Below, in pieces: positions 36,179-44,494 of a stretch of DNA of 64,000 bases (positions are counted from its first letter, which is position 1; each line of letters begins with the position of its first letter). The DNA is taken from positions 3,483,001-3,547,000 of the forward strand of contig CP065007.1 in the NCBI GenBank assembly GCA_016699715.1. Direction: 5' to 3'. The notes under the pieces are model-generated. The model made no database searches. It was given only the letters and a program-made list of their open reading frames with translations, and was not told where the DNA came from. This stretch comes from Candidatus Competibacteraceae bacterium. GTDB taxonomy: Bacteria > Pseudomonadota > Gammaproteobacteria > Competibacterales > Competibacteraceae. The position numbers and the translations under genes were made by a program.

Positions 36179-36970
36179 CTACTTGGGTTCGGGGGGTTCC
36201 GGGCCTTGGGCGCGGCGGCGGGCGCGCTGCCGCAACCGCGCCAGGAACAGCATCGGCCCCGATAGTCCGTACAGCAGGAAACCGAAGAACAGGACCTTGG
36301 GCGGGTCGATGGAGGTGAGCACGAAGACCAGCACCACGATCAAGACCGCCATGAAGGGCACCGGTCCGCGTAAATCAACCTGTTTGAAGCTGAAATACAG
36401 GATATTGCTAAACATCAGCGCGCCGGCGCCGATGGTGACGACCAGCGCGGGCCATAGCATCTGCGCGCCGGTCAGGCCGAGATCGGTGCAGAACCAGACC
36501 AGCCCGGTCACGATGGCCGCCGCCGAAGGGCTGGGCAGGCCGGTGAAGTAGCGCTTGTCGGTGCTGCCGATCTGCACATTGAAGCGGGCCAGCCGCAGCG
36601 CCGCCATCACCGTGTAGAAAAATGCCGCCAGCCAGCCGAGCTTGGACAGAAATGGCCCCATGCCCGCCATGGTGCCCAAAGCCCATGTGTACATGATCAG
36701 GGCCGGCGCCAGCCCGAAGGAGACCAGATCGGCCATGCTGTCGTACTGAGCGCCGAACTCGCTTTCGGTGTGGGTCAGCCGGGCGACCCGGCCATCCAGC
36801 CCATCCAGCACCATGGCGATGAAAACCGCGATGGCGGCGGGTTCGAAGTGGCCTCGCAAGGCAGCGATGATGGAGTAGAAGCCGCAGAACAGCGCGGCGG
36901 TGGTGAACAGGTTGGGTAGCAGATAAACGCCGCGGGAGCGGCGGGTTTCGGGAGTTTCTTCGCTGGTCAT
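36179..36970 (-). CDS. pssA: CDP-diacylglycerol-serine O-phosphatidyltransferase
   Basis: Makes phosphatidylserine, precursor of phosphatidylethanolamine, in the inner membrane. The CDP-alcohol phosphotransferase motif DG-x2-AR-x8-G-x3-D-x3-D is exact in DGRVARLTHTESEFGAQYD followed by SMAD. The 263-residue protein has several membrane helices (LFTTAALFCGFYSIIAAL, FFYTVMAALRLARF, a C-terminal pair around VLIVVLVFVLTSI). It is the Bacillus/Pseudomonas-type integral-membrane PssA, not the E. coli soluble type. Convergent with treY. Confidence 0.93.
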   Translation of the reverse strand: MTSEETPETRRSRGVYLLPNLFTTAALFCGFYSIIAALRGHFEPAAIAVFIAMVLDGLDGRVARLTHTESEFGAQYDSMADLVSFGLAPALIMYTWALGTMAGMGPFLSKLGWLAAFFYTVMAALRLARFNVQIGSTDKRYFTGLPSPSAAAIVTGLVWFCTDLGLTGAQMLWPALVVTIGAGALMFSNILYFSFKQVDLRGPVPFMAVLIVVLVFVLTSIDPPKVLFFGFLLYGLSGPMLFLARLRQRARRRAQGPEPPEPK

Positions 36971-37012
36971 CGGGTTGAGTGGACGCTTTAGGTCGTTATT
37001 GTTCCGGCCCGT

Positions 37013-37877
37013 TTAGGGTTGGAGTTTGCCGCGCTTGTTCCGGATATAAACGGTGCCCTGAGATCGCCTGTCGATCTCGAACAAAGTAATGGCCGATACC
37101 AAGTCAACCAGCTTTTTGTAGCCATAGTTTCGAGAATCGAACTCAGGAACCTGCTTGACGATGTGATGGCCGACCGCGCCAAGATGAGCCCATCCACTAT
37201 CGTCATACCGTTTCCCGGTAGGTTTTCGCTTTCATGGCTCTTGCTATTCCGTCATACCCGCGAAAGCAGGTATGACGAATGGCGCTGTTTTTGACCTGAA
37301 AATACAAAACCTATCGGTAAACGGTATCAGAAGCCGCTTCCAGGGCATTTCGAAAGAGGTTCACGAGTTTGGTATCTCCCTTAAGCTTTTTGGTTTCTTG
37401 CTCGCGGATGGCGGTATCTGGATTTTCCTCGGTAAGAAGGACTTTGGTAAAAATGAATTTATCGCAGGCGGATACAAAAGCTTTTGGTGTTTTTTCCTCA
37501 CCGAAGCCGTACACCAGCAGACCTTCTTCCCGGATACGCGATGCCAAGCGCGTAAAGTCGCTATCGCTGGAAACCAGGCAGAAGCCATCGAATCGACGGG
37601 TGTAGAGCAAATCCATCGCGTCGATGATCATGGCGCTATCGGTCGCGTTTTTGCCGACCGTGTAGCGGAATTGCTGGATGGGCTGGATGGAGTGATCTAA
37701 CAGAACCGACTTCCATCCCGCCAGGTTCGGCGTGGTCCAGTCGCCGTAAATGCGCTTGACGCTAGGGATCCCATATTTGACGATTTCCCGGACGAGCCCT
37801 TCAATGATCGCTGGCTGGGCATTGTCCGCGTCGATCAGAACCGCAAGCCGACGCTGGATTGGAAGGTCAATGTTCAT
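37013..37877 (-). pseudogene. NYN-domain/OST-HTH (LOTUS) protein gene, interrupted by a MITE
   Basis: The N-terminal part (37877 to about 37330) is a NYN PIN-like nuclease domain of the LabA/DUF88 group: LAVLIDADNAQPAIIE, IYGDWTTPNL, GKNATDSAMIIDAMDLLYT and LVSSDSDFTRLASRIREE, with the Asp residues of the metal site. The OST-HTH/LOTUS part continues after the MITE: DDSGWAHLGAVGHHIVKQ, then SRNYGYKKLVDLVSAI and a stop at 37013. Removing the 121-bp MITE and one TCA/TGA duplication joins EAASD to DDSGWAH in frame. The gene is therefore broken by one insertion and otherwise looks intact. Confidence 0.88.
37206..37326. mobile_element. 121-bp MITE, copy 2
   Basis: Identical over all 121 bases to the copy at 4107-4227, in the opposite orientation. 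It is flanked by TCA at 37203-37205 and 37327-37329, a 3-bp target duplication. Terminal inverted repeats are TACCGTTTCCCGGTAGGTTTT and TACCGTTTACCGATAGGTTTT. It has an internal hairpin and no gene, so it must be moved by a transposase supplied elsewhere. It breaks the NYN/OST-HTH gene between its two domains. Confidence 0.88.
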
Positions 37878-37967
37878 TGTCAAGAAGCGGCCCGATGTGA
37901 GTCCAGGAAGCGGAGCACGAATGGAAAATAACGAACATCGTGCCCCGCTTACTAGCTGTTTACTACA

Positions 37968-38981
37968 TCAATTCTTACTGGTGTCCACCAGCCGGTTGGC
38001 CTTGATCCACGGCATCATGCCGCGCAACTTGTCGCCGACCTGCTCGACCGGGTGCTCGCGGCTGATGCGGCGGTTGGCCTTAAGGACCGGCGCGCCAGCC
38101 TGATTTTCCAGGATGAACTCGCGGGCGAACTGGCCAGTCTGGATCTCGTTCAGAATTTTGCGCATCTCGGCTTTGGTCTGTTCGGTGACGATGCGCGGCC
38201 CACGGCTGAAGTCGCCGTACTCGGCGGTGTTGGAGATCGAGTAGCGCATGTTGGCGATACCGCCCTCGTAGATCAGATCCACGATCAGCTTTACCTCGTG
38301 CAGGCACTCGAAATAGGCCATCTCCGGCGCGTAGCCGGCCTCCACCAGCGTCTCGAAACCCGCCTGGATCAGCGAGGTCAGGCCGCCGCACAGCACCACC
38401 TGTTCGCCGAACAGGTCGGTCTCGCACTCCTCGCGGAAGCTGGTCTCGATCACGCCGGCCCGGCCTCCACCATTGGCGGAAGCGTAGGACAGCGCGAGTT
38501 CCTTGGCTTGGCCGGAGGCATCCTGCGCCACGGCGATCAGGGAAGGTACGCCACCACCCTGGGTGTAGGTGGAGCGGACCAGATGGCCCGGACCCTTCGG
38601 CGCGATCATGATCACGTCCAGATCGGCGCGCGGCACGATCTGGCCGAAGTGAATGTTGAAGCCGTGGGCAAAAGCCAGCGCCGCGCCTTGCTTGAGTTTC
38701 GCTTCGATTTGTCGATAAATCTGACCCTGATGCTCGTCGGGCGCGAGGATCATTACCACGTCCGCCGCCGCCGCCGCGTCCTCGACCGGCTTGACCGTCA
38801 GGCCGGCGGTTTCGGCCTTGACCGCCGAAGCGGAGCCCGGCCGCAGGCCGACGATCACCTCGACGCCGGAATCGCGCAGATTGAGCGCGTGGGCGTGGCC
38901 CTGGGAGCCGTAGCCGATGATGGCGACGGTTTTACCCTTGATCAGCGACAGGTCGGCGTCTTTGTCGTAATAGATATTCAT
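37968..38981 (-). CDS. ilvC: Ketol-acid reductoisomerase (NADP+)
   Basis: The second common step of valine and isoleucine synthesis. ATG 38981 gives 337 residues beginning MNIYYDKDADLSLIKGKTVA. The NAD(P) Rossmann motif is IIGYGSQGHAHALNLRDSG. Catalytic blocks include KGPGHLVRSTYTQGGGVP, EECETDLFGEQVVLCGG (metal-binding acidic residues) and EMAYFECLHEVKLIVDLIYE. It is a short class I enzyme. An in-frame opening upstream to 39086 has no family similarity. It follows ilvH by 79 bp. Confidence 0.96.
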   Translation of the reverse strand: MNIYYDKDADLSLIKGKTVAIIGYGSQGHAHALNLRDSGVEVIVGLRPGSASAVKAETAGLTVKPVEDAAAAADVVMILAPDEHQGQIYRQIEAKLKQGAALAFAHGFNIHFGQIVPRADLDVIMIAPKGPGHLVRSTYTQGGGVPSLIAVAQDASGQAKELALSYASANGGGRAGVIETSFREECETDLFGEQVVLCGGLTSLIQAGFETLVEAGYAPEMAYFECLHEVKLIVDLIYEGGIANMRYSISNTAEYGDFSRGPRIVTEQTKAEMRKILNEIQTGQFAREFILENQAGAPVLKANRRISREHPVEQVGDKLRGMMPWIKANRLVDTSKN

Positions 38982-39060
38982 GGGGCAATTTCCTGAACGG
39001 TGAAAAACAGGCCATCCCGACCGGCGGACCCGGTGAGGACGGCGCGGGGTTGGTGGGAGA

Positions 39061-39564
39061 TCAGGCGCGCAGCGCCTTCTGCCCAAGGGCGATACCGGTG
39101 GCGCCGGAACGGACGACCTCGAGGATGGCTTCCTTCTCGATCGCGCGCAGGAAGTTATCCAGCTTGCTGCCGGTGCCGGTCAGTTCGATGGTGTAGGTCG
39201 CCTCGGTCACGTCGAGCACATGCCCGCCGAAAATGTCGGCCAGCCGCTTCATTTCGGCCCGTTGCTCGCCATTGGCCTTGGTTTTGACCAGCATCAACTC
39301 GCGTTCGATGGCGTCGGTTTCGCTCAGGTCGATCAGTTTGACCACGTCGATCAGCTTGTTGAGCTGCTTGACGATCTGCTCGATGATCTGCTCGTTGCCG
39401 TAGGTGACCAGAGTCAGCCGCGACAGGGTCGGGTCGTCGGTGGGCGCGACCGTCAGGCTTTCGATGTTGTAGCCGCGCGCCGAGAACAGGTTGGCCACCC
39501 GCGACAGGGCGCCGGCCTCGTTTTCCATCAGGATCGAAATCAAATGACGATTGTTGTTGTTCAC
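39061..39564 (-). CDS. ilvH: Acetolactate synthase small (regulatory) subunit
   Basis: A 167-residue regulatory subunit that activates the large subunit and makes it sensitive to valine. The N-terminal ACT domain begins HLISILMENEAGALSRVANL, followed by FSARGYNIESLTVAPTDD. The C-terminal half (about 80-165) carries the second ACT-like domain with RAEMKRLADIFGGHVLDV. Its start overlaps the ilvB stop by four bases, giving translational coupling that sets the subunit ratio. Confidence 0.95.
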   Translation of the reverse strand: MNNNNRHLISILMENEAGALSRVANLFSARGYNIESLTVAPTDDPTLSRLTLVTYGNEQIIEQIVKQLNKLIDVVKLIDLSETDAIERELMLVKTKANGEQRAEMKRLADIFGGHVLDVTEATYTIELTGTGSKLDNFLRAIEKEAILEVVRSGATGIALGQKALRA

Positions 39565-41306
39565 AGCAGCACCATCCCTTCGTCGTGGGTCGAGACCATT
39601 TCGTCGCGTTCGGCCAGCAGCATTTCGTTCTGGCCACCACCCGAGGGGATCATTGGGAACACGTTCTCGCCCTGATCAGTAATGAAGTCCAGAAACACCG
39701 TGCGATCCTTCATGGCGAACGCCTCGCGCAGCGCGCCTTCCACATCACCCGGTTTTTCGATGCGCATGCCGACATGGCCATAGGCCTCGGCCAGCATCAC
39801 GAAATTCGGCAGCGCTTCCATGTAGGTCATGCTATAGCGTTTCTGGTAGAAAAACTCCTGCCATTGCCGCACCATGCCGAGGTAGCCGTTATTCAGATTC
39901 ACGATCTTGACCGGCGTGTAGTACTGCTTCATGGTCGACAGTTCCTGCAGCATCATCTGAATGCTGCCGTCACCGGTGACGCAGGCCACGTCCTGATCAG
40001 GAAAGGCCAGCTTGGCGCCCATCGCCGCCGGTAGCCCGAAACCCATGGTGCCCAACCCGCCGGAGTTGATCCACTGCCGTGGCCGGTCGAACAGATAGTA
40101 CTGGGCCGCCCACATCTGATGCTGGCCGACATCGGAAGCGATGATGGCCTTGCCTTCGGTCACCTGGTACAGCTTCTGAATCACGTACTGCGGCTTGATC
40201 ACTTCATCGCTGTAACGGTAGCTCAGCGACTTCACGGCCCGCCACTCGTCGATTTGCCGCCACCAGCGGTCCAGCGCCTCGGCGTCGGGCTTGAGCTTTT
40301 CATCGCGGATGACGTTGATCATGCCGCGCAGCACGCTCGGCACCGAGCCGACAATGGGAATATCGACCTGGACGTTCTTGGAGATCGATGCCGGGTCGAT
40401 GTCTACATGGACGATCTTGGCCTCCGGGCAGAACTTATCGACCTTACCGGTGACCCGGTCGTCGAAGCGGGCGCCGATGGCGATCAACACATCGCAATGG
40501 TGCATCGCCATGTTGGCTTCATAGGTGCCGTGCATGCCCAACATGCCGATGAATTGCCGGTCGGTGGCCGGGTAGGCACCCAATCCCATCAGGGTGTTGG
40601 TGATTGGATAACCGAGCAACTGGGTGAGTTCGACCAGTTCCGGTGAGCCTTCGCTCAGAATCACCCCACCACCGGTATAAAGCATCGGCCGCTTGGCGGA
40701 CAGGATCAAATCCACCGCCTTGCGGATCTGGCCGGCGTGGCCCTTGACCGTCGGATTGTAGGAGCGCAGCTTGATTTTTTTCGGATAGTGAAATTCCGCC
40801 TTGCCGATGGTGATGTCCTTCGGCAGGTCGATCAACACCGGGCCGGGGCGGCCGGTGCTGGCGATATAGAAGGCTTTCTTGACGGTTTCGGCCAGATCCT
40901 TGATGTCCCTGACCAGGAAATTATGCTTGACGCAAGGCCGGGTGATGCCGACCGCGTCGACTTCCTGAAAAGCGTCGTTGCCGATCAGCGCCGTGGGCAC
41001 CTGACCGGAGAACACCACCAGCGGAATGGAATCCATGTAGGCGTCGGCGATGCCGGTAACGGCGTTGGTGACGCCGGGGCCGGAGGTGACCAGCACCACG
41101 CCGGTTTTGCCGCTGGCGCGGGCGTAACCTTCGGCGGCGTGGACAGCGGCCTGTTCGTGGCGGACCAGCACATGCTTGATGTGGTCCTGAGCGTACAGGG
41201 CGTCATAGATGTGAAGCACGGCGCCGCCCGGATAACCGAACATGCATTCGACGCCTTCTTCCTTGAGGCAACGGACGAGAATTTCAGCACCCGTGATGAG
41301 TTCCAT
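39561..41306 (-). CDS. ilvB: Acetolactate synthase large (catalytic) subunit
   Basis: A ThDP- and FAD-dependent enzyme of 581 residues condensing pyruvate with pyruvate or 2-oxobutyrate. Motifs: MFGYPGGAVLHIYDAL, HEQAAVHAAEGYARASGKTG (catalytic Glu), and the ThDP motif GDGSIQMMLQELSTMKQYY with NNGYLGMVRQWQEFFY. The ATG 41306 has GAGGAG 10 bases upstream. The biosynthetic type is more likely than catabolic AlsS because ilvH and ilvC follow. It could also be named ilvI. The divergent gap to the next gene may hold its promoter. Confidence 0.95.
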   Translation of the reverse strand: MELITGAEILVRCLKEEGVECMFGYPGGAVLHIYDALYAQDHIKHVLVRHEQAAVHAAEGYARASGKTGVVLVTSGPGVTNAVTGIADAYMDSIPLVVFSGQVPTALIGNDAFQEVDAVGITRPCVKHNFLVRDIKDLAETVKKAFYIASTGRPGPVLIDLPKDITIGKAEFHYPKKIKLRSYNPTVKGHAGQIRKAVDLILSAKRPMLYTGGGVILSEGSPELVELTQLLGYPITNTLMGLGAYPATDRQFIGMLGMHGTYEANMAMHHCDVLIAIGARFDDRVTGKVDKFCPEAKIVHVDIDPASISKNVQVDIPIVGSVPSVLRGMINVIRDEKLKPDAEALDRWWRQIDEWRAVKSLSYRYSDEVIKPQYVIQKLYQVTEGKAIIASDVGQHQMWAAQYYLFDRPRQWINSGGLGTMGFGLPAAMGAKLAFPDQDVACVTGDGSIQMMLQELSTMKQYYTPVKIVNLNNGYLGMVRQWQEFFYQKRYSMTYMEALPNFVMLAEAYGHVGMRIEKPGDVEGALREAFAMKDRTVFLDFITDQGENVFPMIPSGGGQNEMLLAERDEMVSTHDEGMVLL

Positions 41307-41647
41307 CAGCGTTCACTCCTCATGGCGAATCGGGGTTAAGAGATAGGTAAGGCAGCAGAACCATTCTTTCGCCGCAGTACGGGCGTATCATGGCCGGGTC
41401 CGTGCAGTGGTAGGCCGGGTCCGCGACAGGGCGGGGTGACCGCCGCGCGGTGGGGGTGGCGCCGGCGGGCGCAACCCGTCATGAAAGTCGCCGGTACGCG
41501 CTGGGCGCGGGTCTTGCTAGCCGCTTATACTACATAAACTTTATTTTTGAGCAAAATCCCGCCGTGCTGGCGGGGAATGGGCACGGGATGCCGGGCGCCC
41601 GGCGCGCTGTTTCCTCTCCGGTAATTCCAGGGTCGATTGGAGGCTGT
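41307..41647. other. 341-bp divergent intergenic region (ilvB/DUF4124)
   Basis: No gene is supported. It should contain the ilvB promoter (minus strand) and that of the DUF4124 gene (plus strand). A direct repeat GGCCGGGTCCG occurs at about 41392 and 41412. An AT-rich stretch at 41524-41550 (TTATACTACATAAACTT) is the likeliest plus-strand promoter area, but I cannot fix -35/-10 boxes. No leader peptide rich in Ile/Val/Leu was seen. Confidence 0.4.
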
Positions 41648-42118
41648 ATGTCGAAACGAATGCGGTTATTGGTATTGGTGTTGGTTGGCTGCGGGATCGT
41701 CGCCACGGGGCAGGCGCAGCAGTTCATCTACAAATGGAACGACGAGCAGGGGCAGATACAGTACTCCGAGTTGCCGCCGCCGTCCGGTGTGCCCTATGAG
41801 ACGGTACGCAAGCCCGCCGGCTTCGGGCAGGAAAGCGGCCAGGCCCGCGATCTGGCCAAGGAACAGGAGGAATTGGCCAAAAAATTGGCCGAGGAAGAAG
41901 CCAAGACACAGCAGCAGCAGCAAGAACAGGCGCGGAAGGAGGAGGATGTGCGCGCCAAGAACTGCGAGATCGCCAAGAAAAATGTGGAAACGCTGCAGAG
42001 CGACCGGGCGGTGGTCAAGACCGATGCGCAGGGTAACAAGGTGGCACTCGACGCCCAGCAGCGCGCGACGGAATTGCAAAAGGCTCAGAAAGACCAGGAT
42101 TATTTCTGCAACCCCTGA
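41648..42118 (+). CDS. Secreted DUF4124 domain protein
   Basis: A 156-residue protein with a cleavable signal peptide (MSKRMRLLVLVLVGCGIVAT, cleaved probably after GQAQ). The N-terminal DUF4124 domain has the usual opening QFIYKWNDEQGQIQYSELPP. A charged coiled coil rich in Glu, Lys and Gln follows (about residues 60-110, AKEQEELAKKLAEEEAKTQ). GGAGG lies just upstream of ATG 41648, which decides the start. Two cysteines near the C terminus (AKNCEI, DYFCNP) may form a disulfide. Function of DUF4124 is unknown; a periplasmic location is inferred. Confidence 0.85.
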   Translation: MSKRMRLLVLVLVGCGIVATGQAQQFIYKWNDEQGQIQYSELPPPSGVPYETVRKPAGFGQESGQARDLAKEQEELAKKLAEEEAKTQQQQQEQARKEEDVRAKNCEIAKKNVETLQSDRAVVKTDAQGNKVALDAQQRATELQKAQKDQDYFCNP

Positions 42119-42146
42119 TCCATCGACTCATCAATAAGGCCGATTC

Positions 42147-43865
42147 ATGCGCGTATCCCGCTTTCCGTTATTCACCGTCAAGGAAACTCCGGCCGACGCC
42201 GAGGTTGTCAGCCATCAGCTCATGTTGCGAGCAGGCCTGATTCGCAAGCTCGCCGCCGGTATCTACACCTGGCTGCCGTTGGGCCTGCGTGTGCTGCGCA
42301 AGACCGAGGCGGTGGTGCGCGAGGAAATGAACCAGGCCGGCGCGCTGGAATTGTCCATGCCCGCCGTCCAGCCCGCCGAACTGTGGCAGGAATCCGGCCG
42401 CTGGCGGAAGTACGGCCCGGAGTTGTTGCGGATCAAGGATCGGCACGAACGCGATTTCTGCTTCGGTCCGACTCACGAGGAAGTGATCACCGATCTGTTT
42501 CGCCGCGAGATCAAAAGTTACAAGCAACTGCCGGTCAACTTCTACCAGATCCAGACCAAGTTCCGCGACGAAGTCAGGCCGCGATTTGGGGTGATGCGGG
42601 CCCGCGAGTTCCTGATGAAGGACGCTTATTCCTTTCATCTGGACCCCGCCTCGTTGCAGGAAACCTATGAGCGGATGTATGACGCCTACTCGCGCATCTT
42701 CACCCGGTTGGGGCTGCGGTTTCGCGCGGTGCTGGCCGATACCGGTAGCATCGGCGGCGCGCATTCCCACGAATTTCATGTGCTGGCCGAGTCCGGCGAG
42801 GACGCCATCGCCTTTTCCGACGTTGGCGACTACGCCGCCAACGTCGAACTGGCCGAAGCGTTGGCCCCGCCCGGCGAGCGTCCGGCGCCGGCCGAGGCGT
42901 TGACGCGCACGCATACCCCCGGAGTCAAGACCATCGCCGAGCTATGCGATTTCCTCAAGGTTCCCGCCGAGCGGACAGTGAAGGCGGTGGTGGTCGAGGG
43001 CGAGGACGGGCAGCCGGTGTTGCTGCTGGTGCGTGGCGACCACGAAGTGAATACGATCAAGGCCGAAAAACTGCCACAGGTGAAGGCGCCGTTGGCTTTC
43101 GCCAGTCCCGAGGCGATCCGGGCGGCATTTGGCGCCAATCCCGGCTCGCTCGGCGCGGTCGGTTTCGACGGTGTGGTGATCGCCGACCGCACTGTGGCGA
43201 ACATGGCCGATATGGTGGCTGGCGCGAACCAGGACGACTGGCATCTGACGGGCGTCAATTTCGGCCGCGACTGCCCGGAACCGCTAGTCGCCGACATCCG
43301 TAGCGTGGTCCAGGGCGACCCCAGCCCCGACGAACAGGGTACGCTGGCTATCGCTCGCGGCATCGAGGTCGGCCATATCTTTCAACTTGGCCGCAAGTAC
43401 AGCGCCGCCATGCAGGCCGAGGTACTCGGCGAGGATGGCCAGCCGGCAACCGTCACCATGGGTTGCTACGGTATCGGAGTATCGCGAGTGGTGGCGGCGG
43501 CCATCGAGCAGAACCACGACGAGCGCGGTATCGTCTGGCCGGCGGCGATGACCCCGTTTCAGGTGGCGCTGCTGCCAATTGGCGCGGCGCGCTCGGCGGC
43601 GGTACGCGAGGCCACCGAGGCGCTGTATCGGGAACTGGTGGCCGCGGGTATCGAGGTCTTGCTGGACGACCGAGATGCCCGGCCCGGTGTCATGTTCGCC
43701 GACATGGAATTGATCGGCATCCCGCATCGCGTGGTGGTTAGCGAGCGAAACTTGGCCGCCGGTCAGGTGGAGTACCGCGGTCGGCGTGATCCGGACCACA
43801 CGCGGGTGGCGCGAGCGGAATTGCTCGGCTGGTTGCGGGAGCGGCTGACGGTGGAGCAGCATTAG
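42147..43865 (+). CDS. proS: Prolyl-tRNA synthetase
   Basis: A class II aminoacyl-tRNA synthetase of 572 residues, charging tRNA-Pro. Motif 2 is in RDEVRPRFGVMRAREFLMKD and motif 3 around GCYGIGVSRVVAAAIEQ. The Ala-editing INS (YbaK-like) domain lies between them, about residues 235-385 (ERTVKAVVVEGEDGQPVLLL). The C-terminal anticodon-binding domain ends ELLGWLRERLTVEQH. It is the bacterial long type. An 11-bp tandem array starts at its last base. Confidence 0.96.
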   Translation: MRVSRFPLFTVKETPADAEVVSHQLMLRAGLIRKLAAGIYTWLPLGLRVLRKTEAVVREEMNQAGALELSMPAVQPAELWQESGRWRKYGPELLRIKDRHERDFCFGPTHEEVITDLFRREIKSYKQLPVNFYQIQTKFRDEVRPRFGVMRAREFLMKDAYSFHLDPASLQETYERMYDAYSRIFTRLGLRFRAVLADTGSIGGAHSHEFHVLAESGEDAIAFSDVGDYAANVELAEALAPPGERPAPAEALTRTHTPGVKTIAELCDFLKVPAERTVKAVVVEGEDGQPVLLLVRGDHEVNTIKAEKLPQVKAPLAFASPEAIRAAFGANPGSLGAVGFDGVVIADRTVANMADMVAGANQDDWHLTGVNFGRDCPEPLVADIRSVVQGDPSPDEQGTLAIARGIEVGHIFQLGRKYSAAMQAEVLGEDGQPATVTMGCYGIGVSRVVAAAIEQNHDERGIVWPAAMTPFQVALLPIGAARSAAVREATEALYRELVAAGIEVLLDDRDARPGVMFADMELIGIPHRVVVSERNLAAGQVEYRGRRDPDHTRVARAELLGWLRERLTVEQH

Positions 43866-43919
43866 AGCGGCGAGAGAGCGGCGAGAGAGCGGCGAGAGAG
43901 CGGCGAGAGAGCGGCGAGG
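43865..43919. repeat. 11-bp tandem repeat, about 5 units
   Basis: GAGCGGCGAGA is repeated five times without interruption from the last base of the proS stop codon; the final unit ends in GG. An 11-bp period is close to one helical turn. It lies 25 bp before the first of four DnaA boxes. Such an array is prone to slippage, so copy number may vary between strains. Confidence 0.85.
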
Positions 43920-43944
43920 GCATGCCGTGGAAGGATATGCGGAG

Positions 43945-44164
43945 TTATCCACAGAACCTGTGGATAACTCTGTGGATAACTTTCGCTCTATGGACCTAAC
44001 TCCGCGTCGTGAATAGAAGAATGACAGTTTGATGACTTTTTGACCAGCTCATGGTTTCTTTATTATCAATTAGTTATGTTGATAACTGGAGTCTGATGAG
44101 GAATTTATGCCGAAATGGCGAGCGGCAATCGCCAAGAAAGGAAGGCGCATAAGCCTGTGGATAA
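43945..44164. promoter_or_regulatory. Cluster of four perfect DnaA boxes with an IHF-like site
   Basis: The DnaA consensus TTATCCACA occurs at 43945-43953 (plus) and, inverted as TGTGGATAA, at 43959-43967, 43971-43979 and 44156-44164. The first two form a 10-bp palindrome with a 3-base centre. Between the third and fourth boxes is AT-rich DNA with TATCAATTAGTTA (44064-44076), an exact match to the IHF consensus WATCAANNNNTTR. The gap between proS and acyP has no accepted gene. It could be a DnaA titration site, a DnaA-regulated promoter, or part of an origin; no dnaA or gidA gene is nearby. Confidence 0.6.
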
Positions 44165-44200
44165 GTCAAGCTTTCTTAAAATAAAAAAATTGTTTTCCGT

Positions 44201-44473
44201 CTAGTCAATCCGAAAATCGTGAAAATCCTGATAGGGCAATATTTCGCAATGGACGTCAGTGACTCGGGCGAATTGCGGGCCTTGCCACAGCCAGTTGCGT
44301 AGAGCGATAACCGCTCTTTCTTCCCCGCAGACCAATACCTCCACCCGTCGATCCGGCAGGTTGCGCACAGAGCCGTTGACGCCCAACCCCCAGGCTTTTT
44401 CAGCGGTGGCATAACGGAAGCCGACGCCCTGAACGCGGCCGGTCACATGGCAGTGGAGGCACAGGGTTTTCAA
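44201..44473 (-). CDS. acyP: Acylphosphatase
   Basis: A small enzyme hydrolysing acyl phosphates. The phosphate-binding loop is GRVQGVGFRYAT with the catalytic Arg, and the catalytic Asn is in NGSVRNLPDRRVEV. The TTG at 44473 is preferred as start because GGAGGA sits six bases upstream; it gives 90 residues, the usual size. A longer in-frame TTG at 44488 would put that ribosome-binding site inside the gene. The C terminus (QDFHDFRID) is somewhat different from the usual Phe-x-Ile-Arg ending but compatible. Confidence 0.9.
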   Translation of the reverse strand: MKTLCLHCHVTGRVQGVGFRYATAEKAWGLGVNGSVRNLPDRRVEVLVCGEERAVIALRNWLWQGPQFARVTDVHCEILPYQDFHDFRID

Positions 44474-44494
44474 GGCGCTTCCTCCCAAATCGGG

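Noticed and set aside
36988..37206. Small minus-strand open frame right of pssA
   Set aside because: It is out of frame with the OST-HTH part of the broken NYN gene, which explains the sequence fully.
43943..43969. Palindrome GTTATCCACAG/CTGTGGATAAC as a proS terminator
   Set aside because: The stem is good but no T run follows; the match to DnaA boxes explains it better.
43945..44164. Declaring the region the chromosomal origin oriC
   Set aside because: No dnaA, dnaN, gidA or rpmH is nearby and only four boxes are present; GC skew over the chromosome is needed. Kept as a DnaA-box cluster only.
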